Shown here piece by piece: positions 1 through 6,401 of a DNA stretch of 9,966 nt (positions within the stretch are counted from its first letter, which is position 1; each line of letters begins with the position of its first letter). This DNA is from Clostridiales bacterium. Its GTDB lineage: Bacteria > Bacillota > Clostridia > Oscillospirales > Oscillospiraceae. The position numbers were made by a program, and so were the translations under genes. The notes under the pieces are model-generated. The model saw nothing but the letters and a program-made list of their open reading frames with translations. It was not told where the DNA came from and searched no databases. The stretch spans positions 1-9,966 of the forward strand of contig JAHZBA010000056.1 of NCBI GenBank assembly GCA_019423635.1. Direction: 5' to 3'.

Positions 1-531
1 CATGGCGTTCTGGATCTCCTTGGGCGGGATGATGTTTTTCAGCTCCACCCGGTTCACCTTGATGCCCCAGGGGTCCGTGGCCTCATCCAGGATCGCCCGC
101 ATCCGGGAGTTGATGATGTCCCGGCTGGTGAGGGACTGGTCCAGCTCCATGTCGCCAATGATGTTCCGGAGCGTGGTGGCCGTCAGATTCTCAATGGCGT
201 TCATGGGGTGCTCCACGCCGTAGGTGTAGAGCTTGGGGTCGGTGATCTGGAAATAGATCACCGTGTCGATCTGCATCGTCACGTTGTCCTTGGTGATGAC
301 GGGCTGGGGGGCGAAATCCGCCACCTGTTCTTTTAAGGAGACCTTCTTGGCAATCCGCTCAATGAAGGGGACCTTCAGGTGCAGTCCCACATTCCACACC
401 ACCCGGAACGCGCCCAGCCGCTCTACCACATAGGCCCGGGACTGCTGGACAATGACGATGTTGCTGATGAGGATCACCAATGCCAGAATGATCAGAACCA
501 CAATGGCAACCACACCGAAATTGATTCTCAC
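1..531 (-). CDS. Stomatin/prohibitin-like SPFH-domain membrane protein (C-terminus beyond window)
   Basis: The first 177 codons are visible; the gene continues past the left edge. It begins with GTG (531-529), preceded by GGAGG seven bases upstream. Residues about 5-25 form one hydrophobic segment (VVAIVVLIILALVILI), followed at once by the SPFH/Band-7 hallmark: VQQSRAYVVERLGAF, then a GLHLKVPFIERI stretch, DNVTMQIDTVIYFQITDP, and the helix with LRNIIGDMELDQSLTSRD and WGIKVNRVELKNI. This order matches bacterial stomatins/QmcA-type proteins, which oligomerise on the inner membrane and are thought to organise membrane microdomains and membrane proteases. The GTG overlaps the stop of the upstream NfeD-like gene by four bases (GTGA), so the two are probably translationally coupled; stomatin-NfeD pairs are a known partnership. 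The family call is firm. The exact role and the C-terminal part cannot be judged here. Confidence 0.93.
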   Translation of the reverse strand, partial: MRINFGVVAIVVLIILALVILISNIVIVQQSRAYVVERLGAFRVVWNVGLHLKVPFIERIAKKVSLKEQVADFAPQPVITKDNVTMQIDTVIYFQITDPKLYTYGVEHPMNAIENLTATTLRNIIGDMELDQSLTSRDIINSRMRAILDEATDPWGIKVNRVELKNIIPPKEIQNAM

Positions 532-971
532 AATACTACCTCCGCTTTCGTCTCAGAATGTTGTTTTACAAAGAGCTTGACGCCCTCTATAGACAGGATT
601 TCCACGGCCGTTCCGGCGGGAATCACCCCGCCGTCCGCGCTGCGGGCCGTCCAGGTCTTGCCGTCCACATACACCGCGCCGGAGGCTCCGTCGATGTCCT
701 CCGTCACCCGGCCCGTGAGGCCGATGACCCGGTCCAGATTCGTGGGTTCCTTCTTCACCCGGACAAACCGCCGGGCCAGGGGGCGGCTCACCGCCAGGGC
801 GATGGCGGACACCACCGCAAACACCACCAGCTGAACGGTCAGGTTCAGCTTCGCCAGCGCCGCAAAGAACGCCCCCAGGGCACCGACGGCGAACCAGATG
901 CACACCAGTCCCACCGTGGCGGCCTCCGCCGCCGCAAAGACTGCAAAAACCAGCAGCCAGACCCATATCAT
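528..971 (-). CDS. nfeD: NfeD-like membrane protein with OB-fold C-terminal domain (short form)
   Basis: The product is 147 residues long. Start ATG (971-969) was chosen because a purine-rich GGGGGAAGGA lies just upstream and the protein then opens directly with a membrane segment; the in-frame extension to 1154 crosses the promoter and reads as noise. Residues about 2-62 hold two to three hydrophobic helices (MIWVWLLVFAVFAAAEA, then VGLVCIWFAVGALGAFFAAL, then VQLVVFAVVSAIALAV). An RPLARRFVRVKKEPTN linker follows, then a soluble part (about 80-147) with IGLTGRVTEDIDGASGAVYV and the DGKTWTARS strand typical of NfeD OB-folds. It lacks the ClpP-like protease domain of long NfeD proteins, as in B. 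subtilis YuaF. Family knowledge: short NfeD proteins partner with SPFH proteins, here encoded immediately downstream with a GTGA overlap. The partnership is inferred from this arrangement. Confidence 0.9.
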   Translation of the reverse strand: MIWVWLLVFAVFAAAEAATVGLVCIWFAVGALGAFFAALAKLNLTVQLVVFAVVSAIALAVSRPLARRFVRVKKEPTNLDRVIGLTGRVTEDIDGASGAVYVDGKTWTARSADGGVIPAGTAVEILSIEGVKLFVKQHSETKAEVVL

Positions 972-1032
972 ATGTCCTTCCCCCTTCCGGAAAAATCGAA
1001 GCTCTGCCGGCAGTATCCCCGCCGGTGTTTTT

Positions 1033-1041
1033 ATTATAGCA
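1033..1041 (-). promoter_or_regulatory. Extended -10 promoter for the nfeD-stomatin pair
   Basis: On the minus strand this reads TGCTATAAT, a perfect TATAAT with the TG of an extended -10 element. It lies about 60 bases upstream of the nfeD start. No good -35 hexamer sits 16-18 bases further upstream, which an extended -10 can tolerate. The rest of 972-1155 shows no gene on either strand. Confidence 0.6.
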
Positions 1042-1155
1042 TACCCCCGATGCAATAGCATTTCAATTCGGTAACAATCTCCGGCGGCGGCCCTGGAACT
1101 TTCTGGCGGGCACGGCTCGATTTCCCTGCCGATCCCAGCCCCCGCCAAACCCATC

Positions 1156-1182
1156 AGACCCTCCGGCCAAGCCGGAGGGTCT
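1156..1182 (-). terminator. Hairpin after the carboxypeptidase gene, likely terminator
   Basis: A perfect 12-bp GC-rich stem (AGACCCTCCGGC with its complement) encloses a 3-nt loop. It lies about 24 bases past the stop codon of the carboxypeptidase gene. There is no long U-run on the minus strand (GATGGGTTTGG follows), so efficient intrinsic termination is likely but not certain. Its position between two same-strand transcripts, with a separate promoter downstream of it, supports the terminator reading. Confidence 0.55.
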
Positions 1183-1205
1183 GCGTAATCTATGGCTCTT
1201 GCCTC

Positions 1206-2582
1206 TCAGCGGCGGCGGCCCCGGTAGGACCCGCGGCTTCCCCGGCGGCTTACACTGCGGCCGTAGCGGTAGCGGCGGCGGCCGAAGAGCAGCTTCCAGC
1301 CCAGCGCCGCGACCAGGAGGACCCCTGCGGCAATCCCCGCAATCCGGACGGAGGTCTTTTCAAAAAAGGCCCGGATGCTCTGAAGCAGAGCCTGCACCCG
1401 GCTGGCTTCCACGTCGAAGCTGGCCAGCAGATCCACCTCTCCATAGATGATGCCGTCAAAGCTGATGGTCATGGTGCCCAGCTTCTGCCCCGCCTCCACC
1501 GGGGCCTCCACCGTCTCCTGGAGCTGAATGTCCCGCACCAGATCCTCCGGTTTCAGCGTCCTGGGCAAAAGCACCTCAATATCCCGGGCGGGATGGACCG
1601 TCACATGGTCCGTCTCCGAGAGGGTCACCGGCACCTCCTGGACCTCTGTGGACTCCTGGACCACGGTCTGGTAGGAGAAGTTGTCAAAGCCGTAGTTAAA
1701 CATGCGGGTGGTCTCGGAGAAGCTGCGGATGTTGCCCACGCCGTTGACCTCCACCCGCTCAGCGCCCAGAATCACGCTGACGAAGTGGAGGCTGCCCCGG
1801 ACGGCGGAGGACACCAGGCACAGTCCGGCGGCGTCCGTGGAGCCGGTCTTGATGCCGTGGGCCTCCGTGTTGCGGTAGCCGAAGACCCGCCAGGTGGAGA
1901 TCAGGTGGTTGGTGGTCCAGAAATCCCGCTCCTTGCTCATGTTGGTGGCGGGAATCACAATGTGGGCGGTGTCGCAGATGGCCATGAAGGCGTCGTGCTT
2001 CATGGCCTCGGCGGTGATCAGATAGAGATCCCAGGCGGAGGTGTAGTGCTTGGGGTCGTGGAGGCCGTTGGGGTTCACAAAGTGGGTATTCTTGCAGCCC
2101 AGGGCCTCCGCTCTGGCGTTCATGGCGTCCACAAAATTGCTCACCGTGCCGCTGACCGCCTCCGCCAGGATGTCGCAGGCCTCGTTGGCGGAGACCACCA
2201 GCATACAGTAGAGCAGATTCTGCACCGTCATCTCCTCCCCCGGCTTAATGCCGGCGGTGCTGCCGTCCTCCGAGAGTCCCGTGAAGGCGGTGGCGGAGGC
2301 GGTGATCTTCTGGTCCATGGAGAGCTTGCCCTCGTCCACGGCCTCCAGCACCAGCAGCGCCGTCATGATCTTGGTGAGGCTGGCGGGATAGAGCTCCTGA
2401 TGCTCGTTCTTCCCGTAGACCATCAGGCCGGTATTATAGTCCACCAGCAGCGCGGCCTTGGCCAGGATGTCCGGGTCCTCAGGCAGATGCGGCCCCTCCT
2501 CCTCGGCGGCGGAGGCGGCGGGGACCAGGCACAGGCTCAGAGCCAGAGCCAAAAAAAGTGAAAAAAAGCGCTTTGTTCTCAT
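1206..2582 (-). CDS. D-alanyl-D-alanine carboxypeptidase (penicillin-binding protein, S11 family, DacA/DacF type)
   Basis: This 458-residue exported enzyme removes the terminal D-Ala from peptidoglycan pentapeptides and so limits cross-linking. All three active-site motifs are present: SxxK as YPASLTKIM (S68, K71), SxN as VVSANEA (S131-N133), and KTG as HGIKTGSTD (K245). Residues 1-25 form a signal peptide (MRTKRFF, hydrophobic core, ASA/A cleavage). After the catalytic domain comes a PBP5-like beta domain (about 290-385), then a true membrane helix at about 414-433. A very basic 25-residue tail with ten or more Arg ends the protein, oriented to the cytoplasm. The second of two nearby ATGs (2582) was chosen because GGGAG lies six bases ahead of it; the earlier ATG at 2597 lacks a site and would place extra residues before the signal peptide. 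It has its own promoter (2669-2697). The choice between DacA, DacF and DacB subtypes is open. Confidence 0.95.
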   Translation of the reverse strand: MRTKRFFSLFLALALSLCLVPAASAAEEEGPHLPEDPDILAKAALLVDYNTGLMVYGKNEHQELYPASLTKIMTALLVLEAVDEGKLSMDQKITASATAFTGLSEDGSTAGIKPGEEMTVQNLLYCMLVVSANEACDILAEAVSGTVSNFVDAMNARAEALGCKNTHFVNPNGLHDPKHYTSAWDLYLITAEAMKHDAFMAICDTAHIVIPATNMSKERDFWTTNHLISTWRVFGYRNTEAHGIKTGSTDAAGLCLVSSAVRGSLHFVSVILGAERVEVNGVGNIRSFSETTRMFNYGFDNFSYQTVVQESTEVQEVPVTLSETDHVTVHPARDIEVLLPRTLKPEDLVRDIQLQETVEAPVEAGQKLGTMTISFDGIIYGEVDLLASFDVEASRVQALLQSIRAFFEKTSVRIAGIAAGVLLVAALGWKLLFGRRRYRYGRSVSRRGSRGSYRGRRR

Positions 2583-2601
2583 ATTCAACTCCCGCATTTT
2601 A

Positions 2602-2610
2602 TGCTATACT
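2602..2610 (+). promoter_or_regulatory. Candidate extended -10 promoter for the comEA-like/two-component operon
   Basis: The plus strand reads TGCTATACT (TG one base ahead of TATACT) about 93 bases upstream of the first gene of the operon. No convincing -35 is present at the right distance. It would fire rightwards, towards the leftward carboxypeptidase promoter at 2669-2697, so the two 5' leaders would overlap. No better plus-strand promoter was seen: TTGACA at 2661 has no -10 at 16-18 bases. Confidence 0.4.
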
Positions 2611-2668
2611 GTGTACAACCGGCTGGCTTCATGCAATGTTCCGACAAAAATCGAAGGGCATTGACAAT

Positions 2669-2697
2669 AGTATACCAGATAATTCGCGGGAGTTCAA
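2669..2697 (-). promoter_or_regulatory. Sigma-A-type promoter for the D,D-carboxypeptidase gene
   Basis: Minus strand: -35 TTGAAC (2697-2692), a 17-bp spacer, then -10 TATACT (2674-2669) preceded by TGG as an extended -10. Both hexamers and the spacing are close to consensus. The leader to the ATG at 2582 would be roughly 80 bases. The -35 lies only a few bases from the start codon of the divergent comEA-like gene, so a regulator bound here could affect both transcripts. Confidence 0.7.
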
Positions 2698-2702
2698 CAG
2701 GG

Positions 2703-3074
2703 ATGATGACTGGAAAATTATCAAAAACAGAGGGGCTTCTGCTGGCGGTGACGGGTCTCTTTTTGTGTGCCCTGCTGGCGCTGTCCGCCAGGGACCGGGC
2801 CCGTCTGGCCGCAGGCGGCGCGGAGCCGGAGATTCCCGTCCCCCAGGAGTCCTTTCTGCCGGAGGCGGTCCCTCTGGATCTGAACACCGCCACCGCGGAG
2901 GAGCTGACCGCCCTGCCGGGGATCGGCCCGGCGCTGGCGGAGCAGATTGTGGCCTACCGGACGGAGCACGGCCCCTTCTCCGCCCCGGAGGAGCTCCTGG
3001 AGGTCCCCGGCATCGGTGAGGTGAAATACGCCGCCCTGGAGGGGCGGATTACAGTGAATGGAGAAGATACGTGA
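2703..3074 (+). CDS. ComEA-like membrane-anchored helix-hairpin-helix DNA-binding protein (short form)
   Basis: The product is 123 residues long. Residues 11-28 form one membrane anchor (GLLLAVTGLFLCALLALS). A Pro/Glu-rich linker (about 36-57) is followed by two helix-hairpin-helix motifs: LDLNTATAEELTALPGIGPA (58-77) and a second centred on EELLEVPGIG (96-105), with the joining AEQIVAYRTEHGPF typical of ComEA. In competent Gram-positives, ComEA captures double-stranded DNA at the cell surface. This version lacks the SLBB domain found in longer ComEA proteins. Start: tandem ATGs at 2703 and 2706 follow GGGAG and AGGG; upstream in-frame ATGs give a non-membrane leader and overlap the promoter area. 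Its TGA overlaps the GTG of the response regulator (GTGA), so it is the first gene of that operon. DNA binding is a sound family inference. A role in DNA uptake is not shown by this context, since no comEC or comF was seen. Confidence 0.9.
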   Translation: MMTGKLSKTEGLLLAVTGLFLCALLALSARDRARLAAGGAEPEIPVPQESFLPEAVPLDLNTATAEELTALPGIGPALAEQIVAYRTEHGPFSAPEELLEVPGIGEVKYAALEGRITVNGEDT

Positions 3075-3748
3075 AAATTTTAGTGGTAGACGATGAGAGG
3101 ACCCTGGTCAAGGGCATCAAGTTCAATCTGGAGAACGAGGGCTACCAGGTGGAGTGCGCCTATGACGGCGCCGCCGCGGTGGAGCTGGCCCGGGAGGGCC
3201 GCTTCGATTTGTTGATTCTGGACGTGATGATGCCGGAGGTGGACGGACTGGAGGCGTGTATGCGCATCCGGGAGTTCTCCAACGTGCCCATCATCATGCT
3301 GACGGCCAAAAGTGAGGACGCCGACAAGCTCATGGGCTTTGAGTGCGGCGCTGACGACTATCTCACCAAGCCCTTCAACATCCTGGAGCTGAAGGCCCGG
3401 GTCCGGGCGCTGCTGCGGCGGGCCGCCGGCGTCCAACGGGTTCAGGGCAGCGTGCTGACGGTGGGGGACCTCTCCTTGAACACGGAGGAACGGGTGGCCA
3501 TCCGGGACGGGGCGACCGTGGAGCTCACCGCCAAGGAGTACGACCTCATTGCGCTTTTGATGCGCAACCCCCGGCGGGTCTACAGCCGGGAGAATCTGAT
3601 GAACGTGGTGTGGGGCTACACCTACGCCGGGGACTACCGGACCGTGGATGTCCACATCCGCCGCCTGCGGGAGAAGCTGGAGCGGGACCCGGCGGAGCCG
3701 GAGCACATCTGCACCAAGTGGGGAGTGGGGTACTATTTCAAAGGATAG
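3071..3748 (+). CDS. OmpR/PhoB-family response regulator
   Basis: The protein has 225 residues and a normal length for the family. The receiver domain (1-115) carries the acidic pair D7-D8, the phospho-acceptor D51 (LLILDVMMPEVDG), T78 and K100 (DDYLTKPFN). The winged-helix DNA-binding domain (about 128-225) has VELTAKEYDLIALLMRNPRR, the recognition-helix region YRTVDVHIRRLREKLE and the closing GVGYYFKG hairpin. All phosphorylation residues are present, so it should be a functional partner of the kinase encoded next. The GTG start (3071) has GGAG seven bases upstream and overlaps the preceding TGA by four bases. Its sequence resembles the WalR/PhoP/ResD group, but its targets cannot be read from this window. 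Confidence 0.97.
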   Translation: MKILVVDDERTLVKGIKFNLENEGYQVECAYDGAAAVELAREGRFDLLILDVMMPEVDGLEACMRIREFSNVPIIMLTAKSEDADKLMGFECGADDYLTKPFNILELKARVRALLRRAAGVQRVQGSVLTVGDLSLNTEERVAIRDGATVELTAKEYDLIALLMRNPRRVYSRENLMNVVWGYTYAGDYRTVDVHIRRLREKLERDPAEPEHICTKWGVGYYFKG

Positions 3749-5159
3749 AAACAGAGTCCGCAGCAGCCTGGGCGTCAAGTTTGGTCTCAGCTACATCTGC
3801 ATCATCGCCGCCGTGCTGGTGCTGATGAACACCTATCCCCTGCTGGCCTCCCAGGACATGGTGTTCCGCTCCAAGGAGACCAGTATGCAAAGCAGCGTCT
3901 CCGTCATCGTCTACTCCCTGGCCGGTCTGGATCGGTTGACAGAGGAGAACGTGGCGGCGGCCATGGCGGTGGTGGAGGAGACCGGCCTGAGCCGGGTGCT
4001 GGTGACCAACGGGGACGGCCGCATCCTCTACGACACCCGGGAGATCGGCGGGGCCGTGGGGAAATTCGTCCTCTACACGGAGATCATCCAGGCCCTTCTG
4101 GGCAACGACGCCTTCTCCTGCGCCTATGAAAACGGCGCCTTCCGCAGCCGGGGGTCCTCCCCGGTGCTGTATCAAAATCAGATCATCGGGGCGGTGTACG
4201 CCTATGAGTACGACACGGAGCAGGCGGCGCTGCTGGAGGGGCTCCAGGGAAATCTCCTGCGGCTCTCCGCCGCCGTAGGGGTGGTGGCCCTGGCATTGAG
4301 CCTCCTCTTCTCCCTGGCTCTGACCAAGCGGATCGGGCGGCTGCTGACCGCCATCCGCCGGGTGCGGGAGGGGGCCTACAGCCACCGCGCCGTCGTCCAG
4401 GGCCGGGATGAGATCGCCCAGATCGGCGCGGAGTTCAACAGCCTCACGGACCGTCTCCAGACCACGGAGAACGCCCGGCGGCGCTTCGTCTCCGACGCCT
4501 CCCACGAGCTGAAAACGCCCCTAGCGGCCATCCGCCTTCTGACGGACTCCATTCTCCAGACGGAGAACATGGACGAGGCCACCACCCGGGAGTTTGTCTC
4601 CGACATCGGCTCCGAGGCGGACCGGTTGACCCGGATCAGCGAGGATCTGCTGCGGCTGACCCGGCTGGACAGCGGCGTGCTGGAGCCGGCGGCGGCGGTG
4701 GACGTGCTGCCGGTGCTGGAGCAGGTCATGCGGATGATGAACCTGGTGGCCCTGGAAAAGGGCGTGGATCTCACCTACGACGCCGCCGAGGGCTGCGTGG
4801 TCTGGGGGACGAAGGACGAGCTGTACCAGGTGATCTACAACCTCACGGACAACGCCGTGAAATACTCCGCCGGCGGAGCGGTCCAGGTCTCCCTGGACCG
4901 CCGGGGCGGTCAGGTGGTGCTGACCGTCGCCGACCACGGCCCCGGCATTCCGGAGGCGGATCTGCCCCGGATTTTTGAGCGGTTCTACCGGGTGGACAAG
5001 GCCCGCTCCCGTGCCGCCGGCGGCACAGGCCTGGGCCTCTCCATCGTCAAGGACACGGTCCTGCGGCGGGGCGGCACCATCGAGGCCGCCAACCGGCCCG
5101 GCGGCGGCGCGGTGTTCACCGTCCGCTGGGGCGCCCAGGGAGGAGGGGAACGGCCATGA
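3735..5159 (+). CDS. Membrane sensor histidine kinase (HAMP, HisKA, HATPase)
   Basis: Membrane kinase paired with the preceding regulator. Numbered from 3735: TM1 about 13-31, an extracytoplasmic sensor domain about 35-172 (it includes VLVTNGDGRILYDTREIGG, PAS/Cache-like), TM2 about 177-197 and HAMP about 198-250. The H-box DASHELKTPLAAIR carries phospho-acceptor H257. The N-box YNLTDNAVKYS has N369 and N373, the G1 box is DHGPGIP (D400), then the F-box FERFYRVDKAR and G2 box GGTGLGLSIVKD. All catalytic motifs are intact. The start is unclear. Between the regulator's stop and TM1 there is no in-frame ATG, GTG or TTG; the only standard start is ATG 3648, which has no ribosome site and would overlap the regulator by 101 bases. 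I chose ATT 3735 because GGAG lies nine bases ahead and it gives a short basic N-terminus before TM1. CTG 3768 is another option. The gene ends in an ATGA overlap with the lipoprotein gene. Confidence 0.95.
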   Translation: MSKDRNRVRSSLGVKFGLSYICIIAAVLVLMNTYPLLASQDMVFRSKETSMQSSVSVIVYSLAGLDRLTEENVAAAMAVVEETGLSRVLVTNGDGRILYDTREIGGAVGKFVLYTEIIQALLGNDAFSCAYENGAFRSRGSSPVLYQNQIIGAVYAYEYDTEQAALLEGLQGNLLRLSAAVGVVALALSLLFSLALTKRIGRLLTAIRRVREGAYSHRAVVQGRDEIAQIGAEFNSLTDRLQTTENARRRFVSDASHELKTPLAAIRLLTDSILQTENMDEATTREFVSDIGSEADRLTRISEDLLRLTRLDSGVLEPAAAVDVLPVLEQVMRMMNLVALEKGVDLTYDAAEGCVVWGTKDELYQVIYNLTDNAVKYSAGGAVQVSLDRRGGQVVLTVADHGPGIPEADLPRIFERFYRVDKARSRAAGGTGLGLSIVKDTVLRRGGTIEAANRPGGGAVFTVRWGAQGGGERP

Positions 5160-6046
5160 GAAGAGGTCTTGCCCTGGCGCTGTGCCTGCTGCTTTTGAGC
5201 GGCTGCGGCGGCGGGCCGGAGCCCGCGGAGGGCAGCTACGCCCTCTATTTTCAGGAGCGGGACCTGCGGCACGCCGCGGGGGACGGCGCATTGCGGGCGG
5301 AGTGGGTTCAGCTGCCGGAGGCGGAGGCGCTCAGCGGCAGCGCCCTGGCGGCGGCCCTGCTGGAGGCGCTGCTGGCAGGTCCCGGGGATGAGACGCTGAA
5401 AAGCGTCATTCCGGCGGGCACCTCCCTGCTCTCCCTCACGCTGGATGGGAGTCAGGCCACGGTGGACCTCTCCTCCCCCTATGGAACGCTCTCCGGCGTG
5501 GCACTGACCCTGGCGGACCAGGCGGTGGTGCTGACGCTGACCCAGCTGCCGGAGGTCCTGTCGGTCAAAATCACCGTCCGGGGCCGGGAGCTGGCCTACC
5601 GGAGCAAGCAGGTGCTCACCGCCCGGGACGTTCTCTCCGCTCCGGAGGGAGACGTGGTGGGCACGGTGGACGCCACGCTGTACTTCCTGGACGAGGCCGG
5701 CACCCTGGCGGCAGAGGAGCGGACCCTGGAGATCTACGAGGGCGACACCCAGGTGGGGGTCGTGGCCCGGGCCCTGGAAAACGGGCCCGCGGACAGCGCC
5801 CTCTCCCCAGTGTTCCCGGAGAATTTCCGGCCCCGGTCCGTCTGGCTGGAGGAGGACGTCTGCTATGTCAATCTCTCCTCCGCCATGCTGGAGCTGCTGC
5901 CGGAGAATGCGGCCATGGGAACGGCCCTGGAGTCCCTGCGGCGGTCCCTGCGGTCCCTGGAGGCCGTGGAGGAGATCTGTTTCCTGGTGGACGGGGAATT
6001 TACGGACTACTACGGCTCCACCCGTCTGGCCTCCTATATGCCCTGA
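5156..6046 (+). CDS. Double GerMN-domain lipoprotein
   Basis: The product has 296 residues. A type II signal peptide runs from residue 1 to 16, with lipobox LSGC and lipidated C17, so the protein should be anchored on the outer face of the membrane. Two GerMN domains follow. The first (about 27-145) has YALYFQERD and LLAGPGDETLKSVIPAG, then ATVDLS. The second (about 167-292) has ATLYFLDEAG, ALENGPADSALSPVFPENF and VCYVNLSSAML. Family knowledge: GerMN domains occur in B. subtilis GerM (sporulation/germination, septal peptidoglycan) and in actinobacterial LpqB, which is encoded next to MtrAB and modulates that kinase. Start ATG overlaps the kinase stop (ATGA) and is preceded by GGGAGGAGGGG. Co-translation with the kinase suggests it tunes or senses envelope state for it; that role is inferred. 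It is the last gene of the operon. Confidence 0.93.
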   Translation: MRRGLALALCLLLLSGCGGGPEPAEGSYALYFQERDLRHAAGDGALRAEWVQLPEAEALSGSALAAALLEALLAGPGDETLKSVIPAGTSLLSLTLDGSQATVDLSSPYGTLSGVALTLADQAVVLTLTQLPEVLSVKITVRGRELAYRSKQVLTARDVLSAPEGDVVGTVDATLYFLDEAGTLAAEERTLEIYEGDTQVGVVARALENGPADSALSPVFPENFRPRSVWLEEDVCYVNLSSAMLELLPENAAMGTALESLRRSLRSLEAVEEICFLVDGEFTDYYGSTRLASYMP

Positions 6047-6172
6047 ATGCGGCGCTGTGCGCAGGGCGCACGGCGGCAGGAGAAAGGGGCGGGCCGCCCG
6101 GCAGTTCGCTGCAAAGGCTTCTCTCCGGATTTCTTATGCGGCCCGTTTCTTCATTCAATCGGCGTTTCCACT
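6047..6172. other. Intergenic stretch between the operon end and the MITE, no gene
   Basis: Together with 6324-6461 this makes up the convergent intergenic region. The only structure seen on this side is a short 6-bp hairpin (6057-6071, GTGCGC stem) just after the lipoprotein stop, without a U-run. No coding potential is convincing. The MITE that follows is the better candidate for ending the operon transcript. Confidence 0.5.
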
Positions 6173-6323
6173 TTTGGACAGTTAAAACCACCCCTTTTCG
6201 GGGCGTTGTCATAAGAAAACTTCTGTAGGGGCGCATATTATGCGCCCGCGGGCGGCTGATAGCCGCCCCTACACAGGATTCTTAACACAACGCCCCGAAA
6301 AGGGGTGGTCTTGACTGTCTTTG
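6173..6323. mobile_element. MITE-like inverted-repeat element with TTTG target duplication
   Basis: The terminal inverted repeats are 33 nt each (6177-6209 and 6287-6319) and match at 31 of 33 positions. The inner 23 bases of each arm (6187-6209 and 6287-6309) are perfect complements, and each arm itself contains a CCCC-TTTT-CGGGG mini-hairpin. The core element is 143 bp and non-coding. It is bounded by a 4-bp direct repeat, TTTG, at 6173-6176 and 6320-6323, consistent with a target-site duplication. The size, long inverted repeats, lack of a gene and location between convergent genes fit a MITE. It may also act as a bidirectional transcription terminator for the two converging transcripts. 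A short direct repeat can occur by chance, so movement is an inference. Confidence 0.65.
6224..6273. repeat. REPIN-like pair of inverted 25-nt REP sequences
   Basis: Two 25-nt units meet head to head: 6224-6248 on the plus strand and 6249-6273 on the minus strand. Both read TGTAGGGGCG-N9-CGCCCG. The nine variable bases differ (CATATTATG versus GCTATCAGC), yet both keep three pairs closing a 3-nt loop, so two base pairs have changed in a compensatory way. Each unit folds into its own hairpin, or the pair folds as a cloverleaf closed by the TGTAGGGGCG ends. The design matches REP doublets that are mobilised by REP-associated tyrosine (RAYT) transposases. No such transposase gene is in the window. 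Confidence 0.65.
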
Positions 6324-6401
6324 CTCTATTCAGGTGCTTCCGCGCCCCATATCAAGGACGACCGAAACGGTAATATAGTCCTCCATGCGCCTATTGCGGA
6401 G

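Noticed and set aside
1593..2561. 322-codon plus-strand open frame opposite the carboxypeptidase gene
   Set aside because: The composition (Gly, His, Val repeats) is that of an antisense shadow, while the minus-strand frame carries SxxK, SxN and KTG.
2661..2683. TTGACA followed by GATAAT on the plus strand as a promoter for the comEA-like gene
   Set aside because: The spacer is only 11 bases, far from the 16-18 needed.
6177..6319. CRISPR repeat or attenuator interpretation of the palindromic region
   Set aside because: There are no regularly spaced direct repeats, and no gene begins just downstream on either strand. The inverted-repeat element with flanking TTTG explains it better.
6335..6392. 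Short minus-strand peptide frame (MEDYITVSVVLDMGRGST) downstream of the methyltransferase gene
   Set aside because: It has 18 codons, no proper ribosome site at a suitable distance and no context; chance is the simpler explanation.
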